Source: CBFGWV01 sp965652545 (GTDB taxonomy: Bacteria; Pseudomonadota; Gammaproteobacteria; Competibacterales; Competibacteraceae). Taken from it: a DNA stretch of 15,444 nucleotides. The notes under the pieces are model-generated. The model saw only the letters and a program-made list of their open reading frames with translations. It was not told the DNA's origin and did not search any database. Both the position numbers and the translations under genes were made by a program. How positions within the stretch are numbered: position 1 is the first letter of the stretch; each line of letters opens with the position of its first letter. This document shows positions 1-6,918 of this stretch, piece by piece. The stretch lies in assembly GCA_965652545.1 (NCBI GenBank), contig CBFGWV010000096.1, positions 1-15,444 of the forward strand. The letters run 5' to 3'.

Positions 1-203
1 CGCCTCCGTTTGAAGACCAAGCAGCCTGCGACACACGGGCGCCGCCCGTGTGTCAGGTGCAGGCCCATGTCACCGGTACACCCGTCATCGGCGCCGCCCG
101 AATGAACGGTTGCATTATGCCGATCACCCTATTGTTCGGCTTGACCAGGGTTTGTTAGAAATGCTGCTGGGTCTAACTCGAAAGTGGACCTTTGGAGACG
201 CCG
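1..203. other. 5' edge non-coding stretch with a perfect inverted repeat
   Basis: No convincing gene lies here. Positions 30-40 (GACACACGGGC) and 44-54 (GCCCGTGTGTC) form a perfect 11-bp inverted repeat with a 3-base loop. No T-run follows on either strand, so it is not a classical Rho-independent terminator. It could end an upstream transcript whose gene lies outside the window, or be a protein-binding site. No convincing sigma-70 promoter was found ahead of the transglycosylase gene: TTGACC at 141-146 has no good -10 at the right distance. Confidence 0.5.
30..54. repeat. 11-bp perfect inverted repeat (stem-loop)
   Basis: The arms at 30-40 and 44-54 are exactly complementary, with a GCC loop. 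The stem is GC-rich at the loop end and would be stable as RNA on either strand. Without a U-tract its role, whether transcript end, mRNA protection or operator, is undecided. Confidence 0.6.
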
Positions 204-887
204 ATGAGTGTTAATTCGTCACAGAATAATGCGTCCCGCGCCGCCTACCTCGAGGTGTACGACGACCGCAAGATGCGAGCAGATCAGGCCCAAGACCCGG
301 CTCTGAAGCAGCATTTCGAGGCGGAACTTCAGGTCATCCAGCAGATGCTCGATGCAATGGGTGGCAGTGCGCCGCAGGAGGGGACGGGGCTGGATGGCAG
401 TGGCATGCCGGATGCCGCCCCACCGTCCGGTGTGCCGGTCGAGGATGGCATCACCACGCCCGGGCAGCCGGGGCCGCAAGGCCCAAGCGGCGGCAGCTAC
501 GATGATCTGATCGAAAAGTACGCCGCTCAGTACGGCATCTCCCCGGCTGTCGCAAAGGCTGTCATGGCCAAAGAATCCCAAGGCAACAGCGATGCCGTAT
601 CGTGGGCGGGCGCCGCGGGGCTCATGCAGGTCAAGCCGGGTACGGCCTCCGAGGTGGCCGGCCGGACGGTCAGCGAGGAGGAGCTTCGCGCCGACCCGGA
701 ATTGAACATTCGGCTTGGCATTGCCTACCTGGCAAAGATGATGCGGGAGAAGGGCAACCTCGAAGATGCGCTGGGCGCCTACAATCAGGGGCCGAATGCC
801 AATTGGCGGGCCATTGCCGAGTCGCAGGAGTACGTCCGCACCATAACCGCCAGTTTGCGTACCGGAACCCTGCCGACCTGGGGTTGA
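204..887 (+). CDS. Lytic transglycosylase (SLT domain) without signal peptide
   Basis: This 227-residue protein is predicted to cleave peptidoglycan glycan strands. The C-terminal half (about residues 98-205) is an SLT/goose-lysozyme-like fold. It has the catalytic glutamate in AKESQGNS (E124), the GLMQV motif (139-143) and AYNQGP (192-197), which are the family's three hallmarks. Residues 1-50 look helical and charged, and residues 52-97 are a Gly/Pro-rich linker. The ATG at 204 was chosen because GGAG at 194-197 sits six bases before it; an in-frame TTG at 192 has no such site. There is no Sec signal peptide, lipobox or membrane helix, although the substrate is periplasmic. The Ser/Asn-rich N terminus could be a non-Sec export signal, as in some secretion-system-associated transglycosylases, but that is inference. 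The domain call is secure; the biological role is not. Confidence 0.88.
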   Translation: MSVNSSQNNASRAAYLEVYDDRKMRADQAQDPALKQHFEAELQVIQQMLDAMGGSAPQEGTGLDGSGMPDAAPPSGVPVEDGITTPGQPGPQGPSGGSYDDLIEKYAAQYGISPAVAKAVMAKESQGNSDAVSWAGAAGLMQVKPGTASEVAGRTVSEEELRADPELNIRLGIAYLAKMMREKGNLEDALGAYNQGPNANWRAIAESQEYVRTITASLRTGTLPTWG

Positions 888-914
888 TGCAGCGTCGATG
901 ACTCGACCGGTGGC

Positions 915-928
915 TTGATACGGATCAT
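915..928. promoter_or_regulatory. FNR/ANR-type box (TTGAT-N4-ATCAT)
   Basis: TTGATACGGATCAT differs from the FNR consensus TTGAT-N4-ATCAA only at the last base. Its centre at about 921.5 would place a class II FNR-activated start at about 963. A GATGCT at 951-956 would then serve as a weak -10, and the GTG of the channel gene at 995 follows. FNR/ANR control of formate/nitrite channels is well established in proteobacteria, so the context supports the call. It suggests induction under low oxygen. Confidence 0.6.
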
Positions 929-949
929 CGCCGGGCGCGCGGTTTTCGC

Positions 950-967
950 CGATGCTTGAGGGCATCG
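950..967 (+). other. Small stem-loop ahead of the formate/nitrite channel
   Basis: CGATGC (950-955) and GCATCG (962-967) pair around a 6-base loop. They lie around the predicted start of the transcript or in its short leader, just upstream of the GTG start. The stem is short and may be coincidental. Confidence 0.3.
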
Positions 968-994
968 AGAGGCCACCGCCAGGAACCGCACCCC

Positions 995-1795
995 GTGACC
1001 AGCCCCGCCACGCCCAACCCCTTCGATGCGTATCCACCGGCCACCATCGCGCGACTGGTGGCCGATGCCGGCGTTCGAAAGGCGAACTTCGCCATGTTGC
1101 CCACACTTACCCTCGGTGTGCTGGCAGGCGCCTTCATCGGCTTCGGCGCCTTGCTGTACATGGTGGTCATGACCGGTAACGACCTGGGCTTCGGCCCCGG
1201 GCGGCTGCTGGGTGGTCTGGGCTTCTCTCTGGGGCTGATCCTGGTGATCGTGGCCGGTGCGGAGCTGTTCACCGGCAACAACTTGATTGTCATGGCCTGG
1301 GCCGATGGCAAGGTAAGTACGGTTCGCCTGCTGCGCAACTGGACGCTGGTGTACGCGGGCAACTTCATCGGTGCGGTGGCCACGGCCGCGGTGGTGTGGC
1401 AGTCGGGTGTGCTCGGGCTGGCCGATGGTGGCGTGGGCGAAACCGCCGCGGCTGTCGCCCGCGGCAAGATGGCGCTTGCACCCATGGAGGCTTTCTTACG
1501 CGGTGTGCTGTGCAACGCACTGGTGTGCCTGGCGGTATGGATGTGCTTTGCCGCCCATAGCGTTACCGACAAGGTCATGGCCATCATCTTTCCGATCGCC
1601 GGTTTCGTGGCCATCGGCTTCGAGCACTCGGTGGCCAACATGGTGTTCATTCCTCTGGCCTTGATGACCGGCACCCCGGGTGTGGACGGCGGTGGCCTTG
1701 TGGCCAATCTCGTCCCGGTAACCCTCGGCAACATCGTTGGTGGCGGCGGCTTCGTCGCTCTGGTTTACTGGCTGGTCTATCTTCGTCAATCTTAA
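995..1795 (+). CDS. Formate/nitrite transporter (FNT family channel)
   Basis: This 266-residue inner-membrane protein belongs to the FocA/NirC family of pentameric, aquaporin-like channels for formate, nitrite and related small anions. It has about six hydrophobic segments. Family marks are the N-terminal NPFDAYPP, GAELFTGN (88-95, containing the gating-region Thr93), GFEHSVANM (208-216, with the conserved pore His211) and a C-terminal NLVPVTLGNIVGGG. The C terminus resembles E. coli FocA closely, but formate and nitrite specificity cannot be separated by eye. The GTG at 995 was chosen with AGGA at 981-984. A TTG at 956 in the same frame lies in the leader stem-loop and adds 13 non-family residues. 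The gene has an FNR-like box upstream and is 14 bases ahead of tcdA, so the two are probably co-transcribed. No formate lyase or nitrite reductase gene is adjacent. Confidence 0.92.
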   Translation: MTSPATPNPFDAYPPATIARLVADAGVRKANFAMLPTLTLGVLAGAFIGFGALLYMVVMTGNDLGFGPGRLLGGLGFSLGLILVIVAGAELFTGNNLIVMAWADGKVSTVRLLRNWTLVYAGNFIGAVATAAVVWQSGVLGLADGGVGETAAAVARGKMALAPMEAFLRGVLCNALVCLAVWMCFAAHSVTDKVMAIIFPIAGFVAIGFEHSVANMVFIPLALMTGTPGVDGGGLVANLVPVTLGNIVGGGGFVALVYWLVYLRQS

Positions 1796-1809
1796 GTGCC
1801 TGTGCTTGA

Positions 1810-2592
1810 ATGTCCGTGATCGATTCTGAACGCCGCTTTGGTGGCATAGCCCGTTTATACGGCCGTACCGCCGCGCAACGGCTGGCCGCATCCCACGTCA
1901 CCGTCATCGGTGTCGGCGGGGTCGGGTCATGGGCGGCCGAGGCCCTGGCTCGCAGCGGAGTGGGGCGGTTGACCCTGATCGACCTGGACGAGGTTTGTCT
2001 CAGCAACGTCAACCGGCAACTGCATGCTCTCGAGGGCACCGTGGGCCGCGCCAAGGTCGCGGTGCTGGCCGAACGCCTGCGAGCGATCAACCCCGCTTTG
2101 CGCTGCGACACCGTAGAAGACTTCCTCACCCTGGAGAACATGGTCGGGTTAATGGCGCCGCGGCCCGATGCCGTGCTCGATGCCATCGACAACGCCCGGG
2201 TGAAGGCCGCCCTGGTCGCCTGGTGTCTGCGCAACAAGTTGCCCCTGGTCTGTGCCGGGGGCGCTGGGGGCAAGCTCGATCCGACGCAGATCCGCGTGGC
2301 CGATCTCAACCGGACCATCCAGGACCCGTTGCTGGCCAAGGTGCGCAAGCACTTAAAACGATTTCACAATCTGACCCGTTCGGCGGGGAAGCGTTACGGC
2401 GTAGACTGTGTCTTCTCCACCGAGGCACTGACCTATCCCACTGCCGACGGGGGCACGTGTTCTTCCCGTGAGTCTGCTCTCAATACGGCGCGAATGAACT
2501 GCGAAAACGGTTTTGGAGCCGTAACCATGGTAACTGGCAGTTTCGGCTTCGCGGCCGCAGCGCGCATCGTTTCGCTGCTGTCGTCAAAGTAG
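1810..2592 (+). CDS. tcdA: tRNA threonylcarbamoyladenosine dehydratase (ct6A synthase)
   Basis: This 260-residue E1-like enzyme uses ATP to cyclise N6-threonylcarbamoyl-A37 (t6A) of ANN-decoding tRNAs to the hydantoin ct6A in the cytoplasm. The Rossmann/ThiF fold begins with GVGGVGSWAAEAL (34-46), then LIDLDEV and NVNRQ, the nucleotide-binding residues of the family. The TcdA/CsdL-specific stretches GGAGGKLDPTQI, TIQDPL, GVDCVFSTE and GFGAVTMVTGSFGF are all present. The length is close to E. coli TcdA, and I recall strong resemblance along the whole length. The start at 1810 matches the family N terminus (MSVI..., RRFGGIARLYG), although no clear Shine-Dalgarno sequence precedes it; expression may depend on coupling to the channel gene 14 bases upstream. 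E. coli tcdA lies beside csdA/csdE, which are absent here. Confidence 0.95.
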   Translation: MSVIDSERRFGGIARLYGRTAAQRLAASHVTVIGVGGVGSWAAEALARSGVGRLTLIDLDEVCLSNVNRQLHALEGTVGRAKVAVLAERLRAINPALRCDTVEDFLTLENMVGLMAPRPDAVLDAIDNARVKAALVAWCLRNKLPLVCAGGAGGKLDPTQIRVADLNRTIQDPLLAKVRKHLKRFHNLTRSAGKRYGVDCVFSTEALTYPTADGGTCSSRESALNTARMNCENGFGAVTMVTGSFGFAAAARIVSLLSSK

Positions 2593-2810
2593 GCGCCTCT
2601 GTCCATGGTAGGCAGGAATACGGTAGTCGGCGTAGTCCTATTTCCGTATTGCATTTATGTTGCAAAGTTGAAGAATGGTCCTGTCGGATAACCGAGAAAA
2701 AATGCTGATTGGTTCTACACTTTTCACATCAATCAGCGCCATGCGGCCAAGGCATCCGTCGGGTGACGTATCGGGCGGTGGATATACTGATTGAGGAAGG
2801 AGGCTCGGCC
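2593..2810. promoter_or_regulatory. Intergenic region with two inverted repeats and a possible promoter
   Basis: This 218-base gap holds AATACGG (2617-2623) paired with CCGTATT (2644-2650) around a 20-base loop. That loop contains a GTAGTC direct repeat. A second pair is GCTGATTG (2704-2711) with CAATCAGC (2730-2737), 18 bases apart. TATACT at 2783-2788 is a good -10 hexamer with only a weak -35 upstream (about 2762-2767). The region probably drives the hypothetical gene that follows. No clear terminator for tcdA is visible. Confidence 0.4.
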
Positions 2811-3479
2811 ATGTCAACGCTTCGGCATCGTTCAAGAAAGCCGCCGGACCGGCCGTGCGGTGTGCGCACGCATGTGATCGTCTGGCCGGTGGGGCGCAGC
2901 GCAGGGCGCTTGCTGTTTGGTTGCGAGCCCAGAGGCGCGGTGAACCTGAGCGCGCGTCGGACCAGGCTGGCGCTTCTCCCTCGGCACGGCCAGGCGGTAT
3001 CCGCCGGCGATGGGCGACAGGTCATGGCGCTGGAGACCTGCCGGGGGCAGGTCAGGATCAGCCTCGGCGAGGGTGCCCTGGTGTCACTCACCGCCCGCAG
3101 CGTCATGTTGGGCATCGGTGGTGGTGTGATTCCGTTGTTTGGAACGGGTGCGGCAACGGCGGGTCCGGCGGCGGATGCGGGCCGGCTTGAGTGCCTGGCC
3201 TGTTTCGACGGGCTCTCGGCCTGCGTCTTGGTCAACGCGCGTGGCGACCGCTTCCAGATCGAGATCGCCAGCGTACCGCGCGCCAATGGCGAGGAAAGCG
3301 CCAGCAAGGTGGTCATCACCCGCCTCAGCGCGCAGCGGGCACCGATGGAGCAACTCGAGGTCAGCGGGCTGGACTGCGGCAAGCTCAGTGTCTATCGCAG
3401 CTTCGCCGGGGCCCTGGCGACAGCCGGTGCACTGTACGGCATCGAGCACACTTTCGAGCGCAAGCTGTTCGGCCGTTAG
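2811..3479 (+). CDS. Hypothetical protein, no recognised family
   Basis: This 222-residue protein was not recognised. The N terminus is strongly basic (STLRHRSRKPPDR). The middle (about 35-105) reads like a series of beta strands (GAVNLSARRTRLALL, GRQVMALETCRGQVRISLGEGALVSLTA), followed by a Gly/Ala-rich stretch (about 100-122). A second beta-rich part ends in YGIEHTFERKLFGR. It has five cysteines but no metal motif, signal peptide or membrane helix. A beta-rich ligand-binding or PilZ-like fold is possible but unsupported. The ATG at 2811 was chosen because a near-perfect Shine-Dalgarno AAGGAGG lies at 2797-2803, and a -10-like TATACT at 2783 makes the longer frame from 2709 unlikely. It converges on the oxygenase gene with 22 bases between stop codons. 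Confidence 0.7.
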   Translation: MSTLRHRSRKPPDRPCGVRTHVIVWPVGRSAGRLLFGCEPRGAVNLSARRTRLALLPRHGQAVSAGDGRQVMALETCRGQVRISLGEGALVSLTARSVMLGIGGGVIPLFGTGAATAGPAADAGRLECLACFDGLSACVLVNARGDRFQIEIASVPRANGEESASKVVITRLSAQRAPMEQLEVSGLDCGKLSVYRSFAGALATAGALYGIEHTFERKLFGR

Positions 3480-3501
3480 GACGCTGTCCCCGCCGCCCGC
3501 G

Positions 3502-4323
3502 TCAGCTCGCGGCGCCGGCCCGTATCCACTTCGTCGCGATCCACTTCTCGCCACGCAACACCGGCTCACCGCAATGCTGGCTGAGGATATCCTCGCGCCC
3601 GCTCGCATCGATATTGGAGAACCACAAGGCCGAGCCTCTGTGGGGGCTGATCGCAATGCCGGCCCTGGGGAACGCCGTGTAGCCGCCGGCTGCGACGTCA
3701 TTGAGATAGAGAATCACGGTCGATATGCGTTGTCCGCCACGCATCAGCTGCACCAGCGTCTCGAGACGGTCACGGGGAAACCAATCGCAATGCGGTAAAA
3801 AATACTCGCCCTCGCGATAGCGGGAGATCTGCAGCAGTTCGCCATTCTCCACCGGCAACCCGGTCAGCGAGGCGATGCGCCGTTCGATGCGCTCGATGAG
3901 CGGGTTGGGAAAGTGCGTACGGAAATCGTAACTGCAACTGGTCCTGGCGACGCTCCGGCCACGGTGTCCCTTGTTCGCGTCGATGGCCGTGGAGCGGCGC
4001 ATCGCGTCGCGGGCGTGATCGATCATCCAGTCGCATTCCGCGGGCGTGAGAAACCCATCGAGCACCACAGCACCGGGGCGTTGCAGGCGTCGGCGTACCT
4101 GCATCGGCTGGCCGTCGAGTGCGAATACACCGTCGAAGTCCTCGCCGGGCAGATGAGGGGTGGGGTTGCGGTAGGTGCTATCGAGCACATGCGCGATGAC
4201 CGTGCGGGCGTCCAGGTGACCGTACCCGGCGCGGGGAAACCGCTCGATCACCTGCGGTAAGTCGGCGATGGTGGTCAGATTGGCACGCACCCAGGCGTGG
4301 CAATCTTCGGGGACGGTGGTCAT
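3502..4323 (-). CDS. 2OG-Fe(II) oxygenase, prolyl 4-hydroxylase-like
   Basis: This 273-residue protein is predicted to hydroxylate a protein side chain or small molecule using Fe(II), O2 and 2-oxoglutarate. The C-terminal P4H-type double-stranded beta-helix (about 82-270) has the metal triad H178-x-D180 (PHCDWF) and H250 (SQHCGEPV). K260 (RGEKWIATKW) would bind 2-oxoglutarate. The P4H-typical GGYTAFP lies at 213-219, and RTSCSYDF resembles the RTS-type stretch of bacterial P4Hs. Residues 1-80 form a family-specific extension of unknown role. The ATG at 4323 begins the protein-like sequence; the frame stays open to 4917 but there only mirrors the STAS and EAL genes. No strong ribosome binding site precedes it. 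It diverges from the STAS gene. No substrate is indicated by the neighbours, although Gly/Pro-rich repeat proteins are typical P4H targets. Confidence 0.88.
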   Translation of the reverse strand: MTTVPEDCHAWVRANLTTIADLPQVIERFPRAGYGHLDARTVIAHVLDSTYRNPTPHLPGEDFDGVFALDGQPMQVRRRLQRPGAVVLDGFLTPAECDWMIDHARDAMRRSTAIDANKGHRGRSVARTSCSYDFRTHFPNPLIERIERRIASLTGLPVENGELLQISRYREGEYFLPHCDWFPRDRLETLVQLMRGGQRISTVILYLNDVAAGGYTAFPRAGIAISPHRGSALWFSNIDASGREDILSQHCGEPVLRGEKWIATKWIRAGAAS

Positions 4324-4482
4324 GAGTTGTAAGACTACGGCTGGTCTGTGCAGGGGCGACAGTGAACGGACGCGATAGGCCAGGACCACCCGCGCTGCCT
4401 GTGGTACGACCTTTGGCCGATGTCTGTATGCCGGCGGGGCCGATATCCTGGAGTCTGTCGTCGTCGCGCCGGGAAGACCCGC
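4324..4482. promoter_or_regulatory. Divergent intergenic region between oxygenase and STAS genes
   Basis: These 159 bases must hold promoters for both divergent genes. No hexamer pair stands out on either strand. GGGAAG at 4471-4476 is the ribosome binding site of the STAS gene. Nothing else is supported. Confidence 0.4.
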
Positions 4483-4812
4483 ATGAGTCAGCTCAACGTC
4501 GCCCGTACCGTGTTCCCCGGGGGGATAGACGTCTTGTATCTGCGCCTCTCGGGGGTGGTGGACTTTGGCGTGGCGTCCCAGATAACCCAGCACATTGCCG
4601 GCAACCAAGAGGTCGAGGACCTCGCCGTGGCTGTAGACCTGTCGGAAACCAGCGCCATCGTCGGCGCAGGCATGCGTGCCATCATGGACATCTATCGGCG
4701 CGTGGGGCGTAAGCGGCTGGTGCTCATCTGCAAGGCCGGCGCGGCCTACGACACGCTCAAATGGACGGGAATGACCGACCTGCTCGGCACGTTGATGGTC
4801 GAGGACGGCTGA
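4483..4812 (+). CDS. STAS-domain-like protein lacking the phospho-acceptor serine
   Basis: This 109-residue protein has the alternating strand-helix pattern of STAS/anti-sigma-factor-antagonist proteins. A strand (DVLYLRLSGVVDF) is followed by AVAVDLSETSAIVGAGMRAI, then KRLVLICKAGAAYDTLKWTGMTDLLG. In SpoIIAA-type antagonists the loop after the second strand carries the phosphorylatable serine in a D-S-[ST]-G context. Here the aligned residues read V-G-A-G, so classical phospho-switching should not occur. Start chosen at ATG 4483, with GGGAAG six bases upstream; the upstream in-frame ATG at 4420 gives an Arg-rich non-family extension. The gene converges on the GGDEF-EAL gene. It may act as a non-phosphorylated partner or scaffold in a signalling module, which is inference. 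Confidence 0.7.
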   Translation: MSQLNVARTVFPGGIDVLYLRLSGVVDFGVASQITQHIAGNQEVEDLAVAVDLSETSAIVGAGMRAIMDIYRRVGRKRLVLICKAGAAYDTLKWTGMTDLLGTLMVEDG

Positions 4813-4827
4813 CGGCGAAACCCCGCG

Positions 4828-4854
4828 GGCTCGGTAGCTCTCAGTCGCCGAGCC
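4828..4854. other. Convergent-gene inverted repeat
   Basis: GGCTCGG (4828-4834) pairs with CCGAGCC (4848-4854) around a 13-base loop, between and into the facing 3' ends of the STAS and GGDEF-EAL genes. Its position suggests a shared transcript end, but no T-tract is present on either side, so the call is weak. Confidence 0.3.
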
Positions 4855-6637
4855 AGATCGGTATCGGCCGTCCGATGTAGAAGCCCTGTACGAAGTCCAC
4901 CTCCAGTTCACGCGCACGGCGCAGCACAGACTCTGACTCGATACCCTCGATGACCGTCTTCATCCCCAGTGCCTTGGCCACGCGCACGAAGGCCGATACC
5001 AATTCCTGATCGCGGTCGTCGGTGTCCAGGTGGGTGGTGAACAGTTTGTCGATCTTTATACCGTTGACCGGCAGGCGTTTGAGGTAACTGAACGACGACA
5101 GCCCGGCACCGAAATCATCCAGATAGAACTCGCAGCCGAAGGCTTGCAGGCGCTCGATGAGTTTCAGCGCCTTGCCGAAGTGATTAATGGCCGCGGTTTC
5201 GGTGACCTCGAAGGTAATGCGCTCGGGGGCGATACCGTTGTCGGCGAGGTGTTCCTCGATGAACTCGGCCAACGCATCATCATCCAGGCTGATGCCTGAG
5301 AGATTGATGCTGACGCGCTTGCGCGGGTCAGGCAGCCATTGGCGCAAGGCCTCCAGGGTGTGCCTGATGACCCAGCGATCCAGCGAGACGACCATGCCGA
5401 AGCGTTCCGCGGCAGGGATGAAGGCGTCCGGCGGTACGAGTTGGCCACCCGGTTCGAGCAGGCGAACCAGCATCTCGAACGATGCCGGTCCGCCACCCCC
5501 GTCGGCGCGCACAATGCTCTGTGCCCACAGGCGAAAACGGTCGTGGGTGAGCGCATCGTGCAGCGAGGCGGCACGGTGTATGGTCTGGCGCTGTTCGCGA
5601 ACCGCCTCGCGCGCCGGGTCGCAGACCTCGACCCGGTTGCGGCCGGCGTCCTTGGCGGCGAAGCAGGCCATGTCCGCCAGCGCCATGGCATCGCGTACCG
5701 AGGCCACCTGCTTGCCCAGCGGCACCAAGCCTACGGAGATGCCCACCGCGTAAGACTTGTCGCCCTCGATGTGGCGATGCTCGACCACCCGCTCGCGGAT
5801 CCGGTTGGCCCGTTCCACGGCTTTGTCCATCGGGCAGTCGCGCAGGATGAAACCGAACTCGTCGCCGCCCAGGCGGGCGATGACGTCTTGCGAGCGCAGT
5901 TCGGCCCGCAGGATATCGGCGATCTGCTGCAGCAACTGATCGCCTGTGGCATGCCCGGCGGAGTCGTTGACGATCTTGAACTGGTCCAGGTCCGCGCAGC
6001 CCAGCACATGGGTCTGGCCGTCCTCGGCCTGGGAGACGGCGACTGCCAGGTCGCGCTCGAAGGCGCGCCGGTTGCGCAGCCCGGTGAGCTCGTCGTGCAA
6101 CGCCTGGTAGGCCAATTCATCGTGCTGCGCACGCAGGGCGCTGACGTCGGTCATGACCATCACCGCACCGACCACCTCGCCCTCTGCATTGCGGATGGGC
6201 GCGGCCGAGTCCTGCACGGCGACCATCACCCCGTCGCGGTTCTTCAGCACGGTGTTGTCCGGCAGGTTCATGCGGGCGTTGCGTTGCAATGCCTCCATCA
6301 GCGGGTTGTCGACCGCCTCGCCGGTATCGCGGTTGAACAGGCGTAAGGTGTCGCCGATATGCAGGCCTTCCAGTTCGTCGGCGTCCAGACCCAACAACTG
6401 CTCGGCTGCCGGATTGGCCAGAACGATGTGACCGTGCAAGTCGACGGCGATGACCGCATCGCCCATGGATCGGAAAAGGATTTCGAACCATTCGGTCTGC
6501 CCCGAGGCACCGAAGGTGTACCAGAAAGGCAGATCGCCTGTCGTGGTCGTGTCGGTGGCCACCGTGCCGCATGTCGAGGCTACAGTGGCCGTCTCCAGTT
6601 CACCGGATAATTGCAGGCCTGGGTGCTGCAATGACAT
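4841..6637 (-). CDS. PAS-GGDEF-EAL c-di-GMP signalling protein
   Basis: This 598-residue cytoplasmic protein combines a PAS sensor (about 52-170), a diguanylate cyclase domain (about 180-340) and an EAL phosphodiesterase domain (about 355-595). The cyclase active site GGDEF (257-261) is intact. The inhibitory-site motif RxxD (R248-D251) lies exactly five residues before it, so product inhibition is expected. The EAL domain keeps the metal-binding residues: E388 (in EML, replacing EAL), INLS, FEVTET, LDDFGAG, IKIDK, IEGIE and VQGFYIG. Both activities are therefore possible. No membrane helix is seen. The ATG at 6637 was chosen because GGGGGG (6642-6647) lies just upstream on this strand. The alternative start at 6733 falls inside a hairpin arm and adds low-complexity sequence. 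Which activity dominates and what the PAS domain senses cannot be told. Confidence 0.93.
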   Translation of the reverse strand: MSLQHPGLQLSGELETATVASTCGTVATDTTTTGDLPFWYTFGASGQTEWFEILFRSMGDAVIAVDLHGHIVLANPAAEQLLGLDADELEGLHIGDTLRLFNRDTGEAVDNPLMEALQRNARMNLPDNTVLKNRDGVMVAVQDSAAPIRNAEGEVVGAVMVMTDVSALRAQHDELAYQALHDELTGLRNRRAFERDLAVAVSQAEDGQTHVLGCADLDQFKIVNDSAGHATGDQLLQQIADILRAELRSQDVIARLGGDEFGFILRDCPMDKAVERANRIRERVVEHRHIEGDKSYAVGISVGLVPLGKQVASVRDAMALADMACFAAKDAGRNRVEVCDPAREAVREQRQTIHRAASLHDALTHDRFRLWAQSIVRADGGGGPASFEMLVRLLEPGGQLVPPDAFIPAAERFGMVVSLDRWVIRHTLEALRQWLPDPRKRVSINLSGISLDDDALAEFIEEHLADNGIAPERITFEVTETAAINHFGKALKLIERLQAFGCEFYLDDFGAGLSSFSYLKRLPVNGIKIDKLFTTHLDTDDRDQELVSAFVRVAKALGMKTVIEGIESESVLRRARELEVDFVQGFYIGRPIPIWLGD

Positions 6638-6918
6638 GAGACCCCCCACACGATTCCTGGCTGAACGCGGATCCGGCCATCCTGCCGGTACCGTCTTCGC
6701 CCCGGCATGGAACGTCGAGCCAGACCGTTCCATGGCACCCGCCGAGCATCCTGGCGGGTAGTTACGTCTGATTCGGCACAGCCTCCCGGTGTGGGAGCGC
6801 CTTGTTGCTAATGTTCGTTGACGTCGATGTTAGGCCGTAACAGCGATGAGTGTCTTCAGCCATGCGTTGCAGTCCAATCGGCTAATCGTATTGCTCACTG
6901 CCTTTCGACGTAGGCCGT
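6638..6918. promoter_or_regulatory. Leader/intergenic region upstream of the GGDEF-EAL gene
   Basis: This gap separates the B12-type radical SAM pair (upstream on the minus strand) from the GGDEF-EAL gene. It contains two adjacent inverted repeats: CATGGAACG (6706-6714) with CGTTCCATG (6726-6734), and ACCCGCC (6737-6743) with GGCGGGT (6753-6759). A weaker CTCCC/GGGAG pair lies at 6783-6797. None is followed by a T-tract on the minus strand, so no terminator can be assigned to the radical SAM operon. No clear promoter hexamers were picked. Confidence 0.4.
6706..6734. repeat. 9-bp perfect inverted repeat in the GGDEF-EAL leader
   Basis: The arms 6706-6714 and 6726-6734 are exactly complementary with an 11-base loop. 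The upper arm contains the alternative ATG at 6733. A second GC-rich inverted repeat (6737-6759) sits two bases away. The pair could be an operator or an mRNA structure affecting expression of the c-di-GMP gene. Confidence 0.45.

Noticed and set aside
132..161. Sigma-70 promoter for the transglycosylase (TTGTTC, TAGAAA)
   Set aside because: The -35 matches only its first three bases and the -10 is weak; too poor to annotate.
219..1106. 295-residue antisense frame over the transglycosylase
   Set aside because: It overlaps a clear SLT-domain gene; Arg/Pro/His-rich composition typical of a shadow frame.
4324..4917. N-terminal extension of the 2OG oxygenase frame
   Set aside because: The added residues run antisense to the STAS gene and over the 3' end of the EAL gene and do not look like an oxygenase; the family-like sequence starts at 4323.
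6638..6733. Start of the GGDEF-EAL protein at 6733
   Set aside because: That codon lies in a perfect hairpin arm and the extra 32 residues are low-complexity; 6637 has a G-rich ribosome site. It cannot be fully excluded.
6781..6800. Rho-independent terminator of the radical SAM pair (CTCCC/GGGAG)
   Set aside because: The stem is only 5 bp and no T-tract follows on the minus strand.
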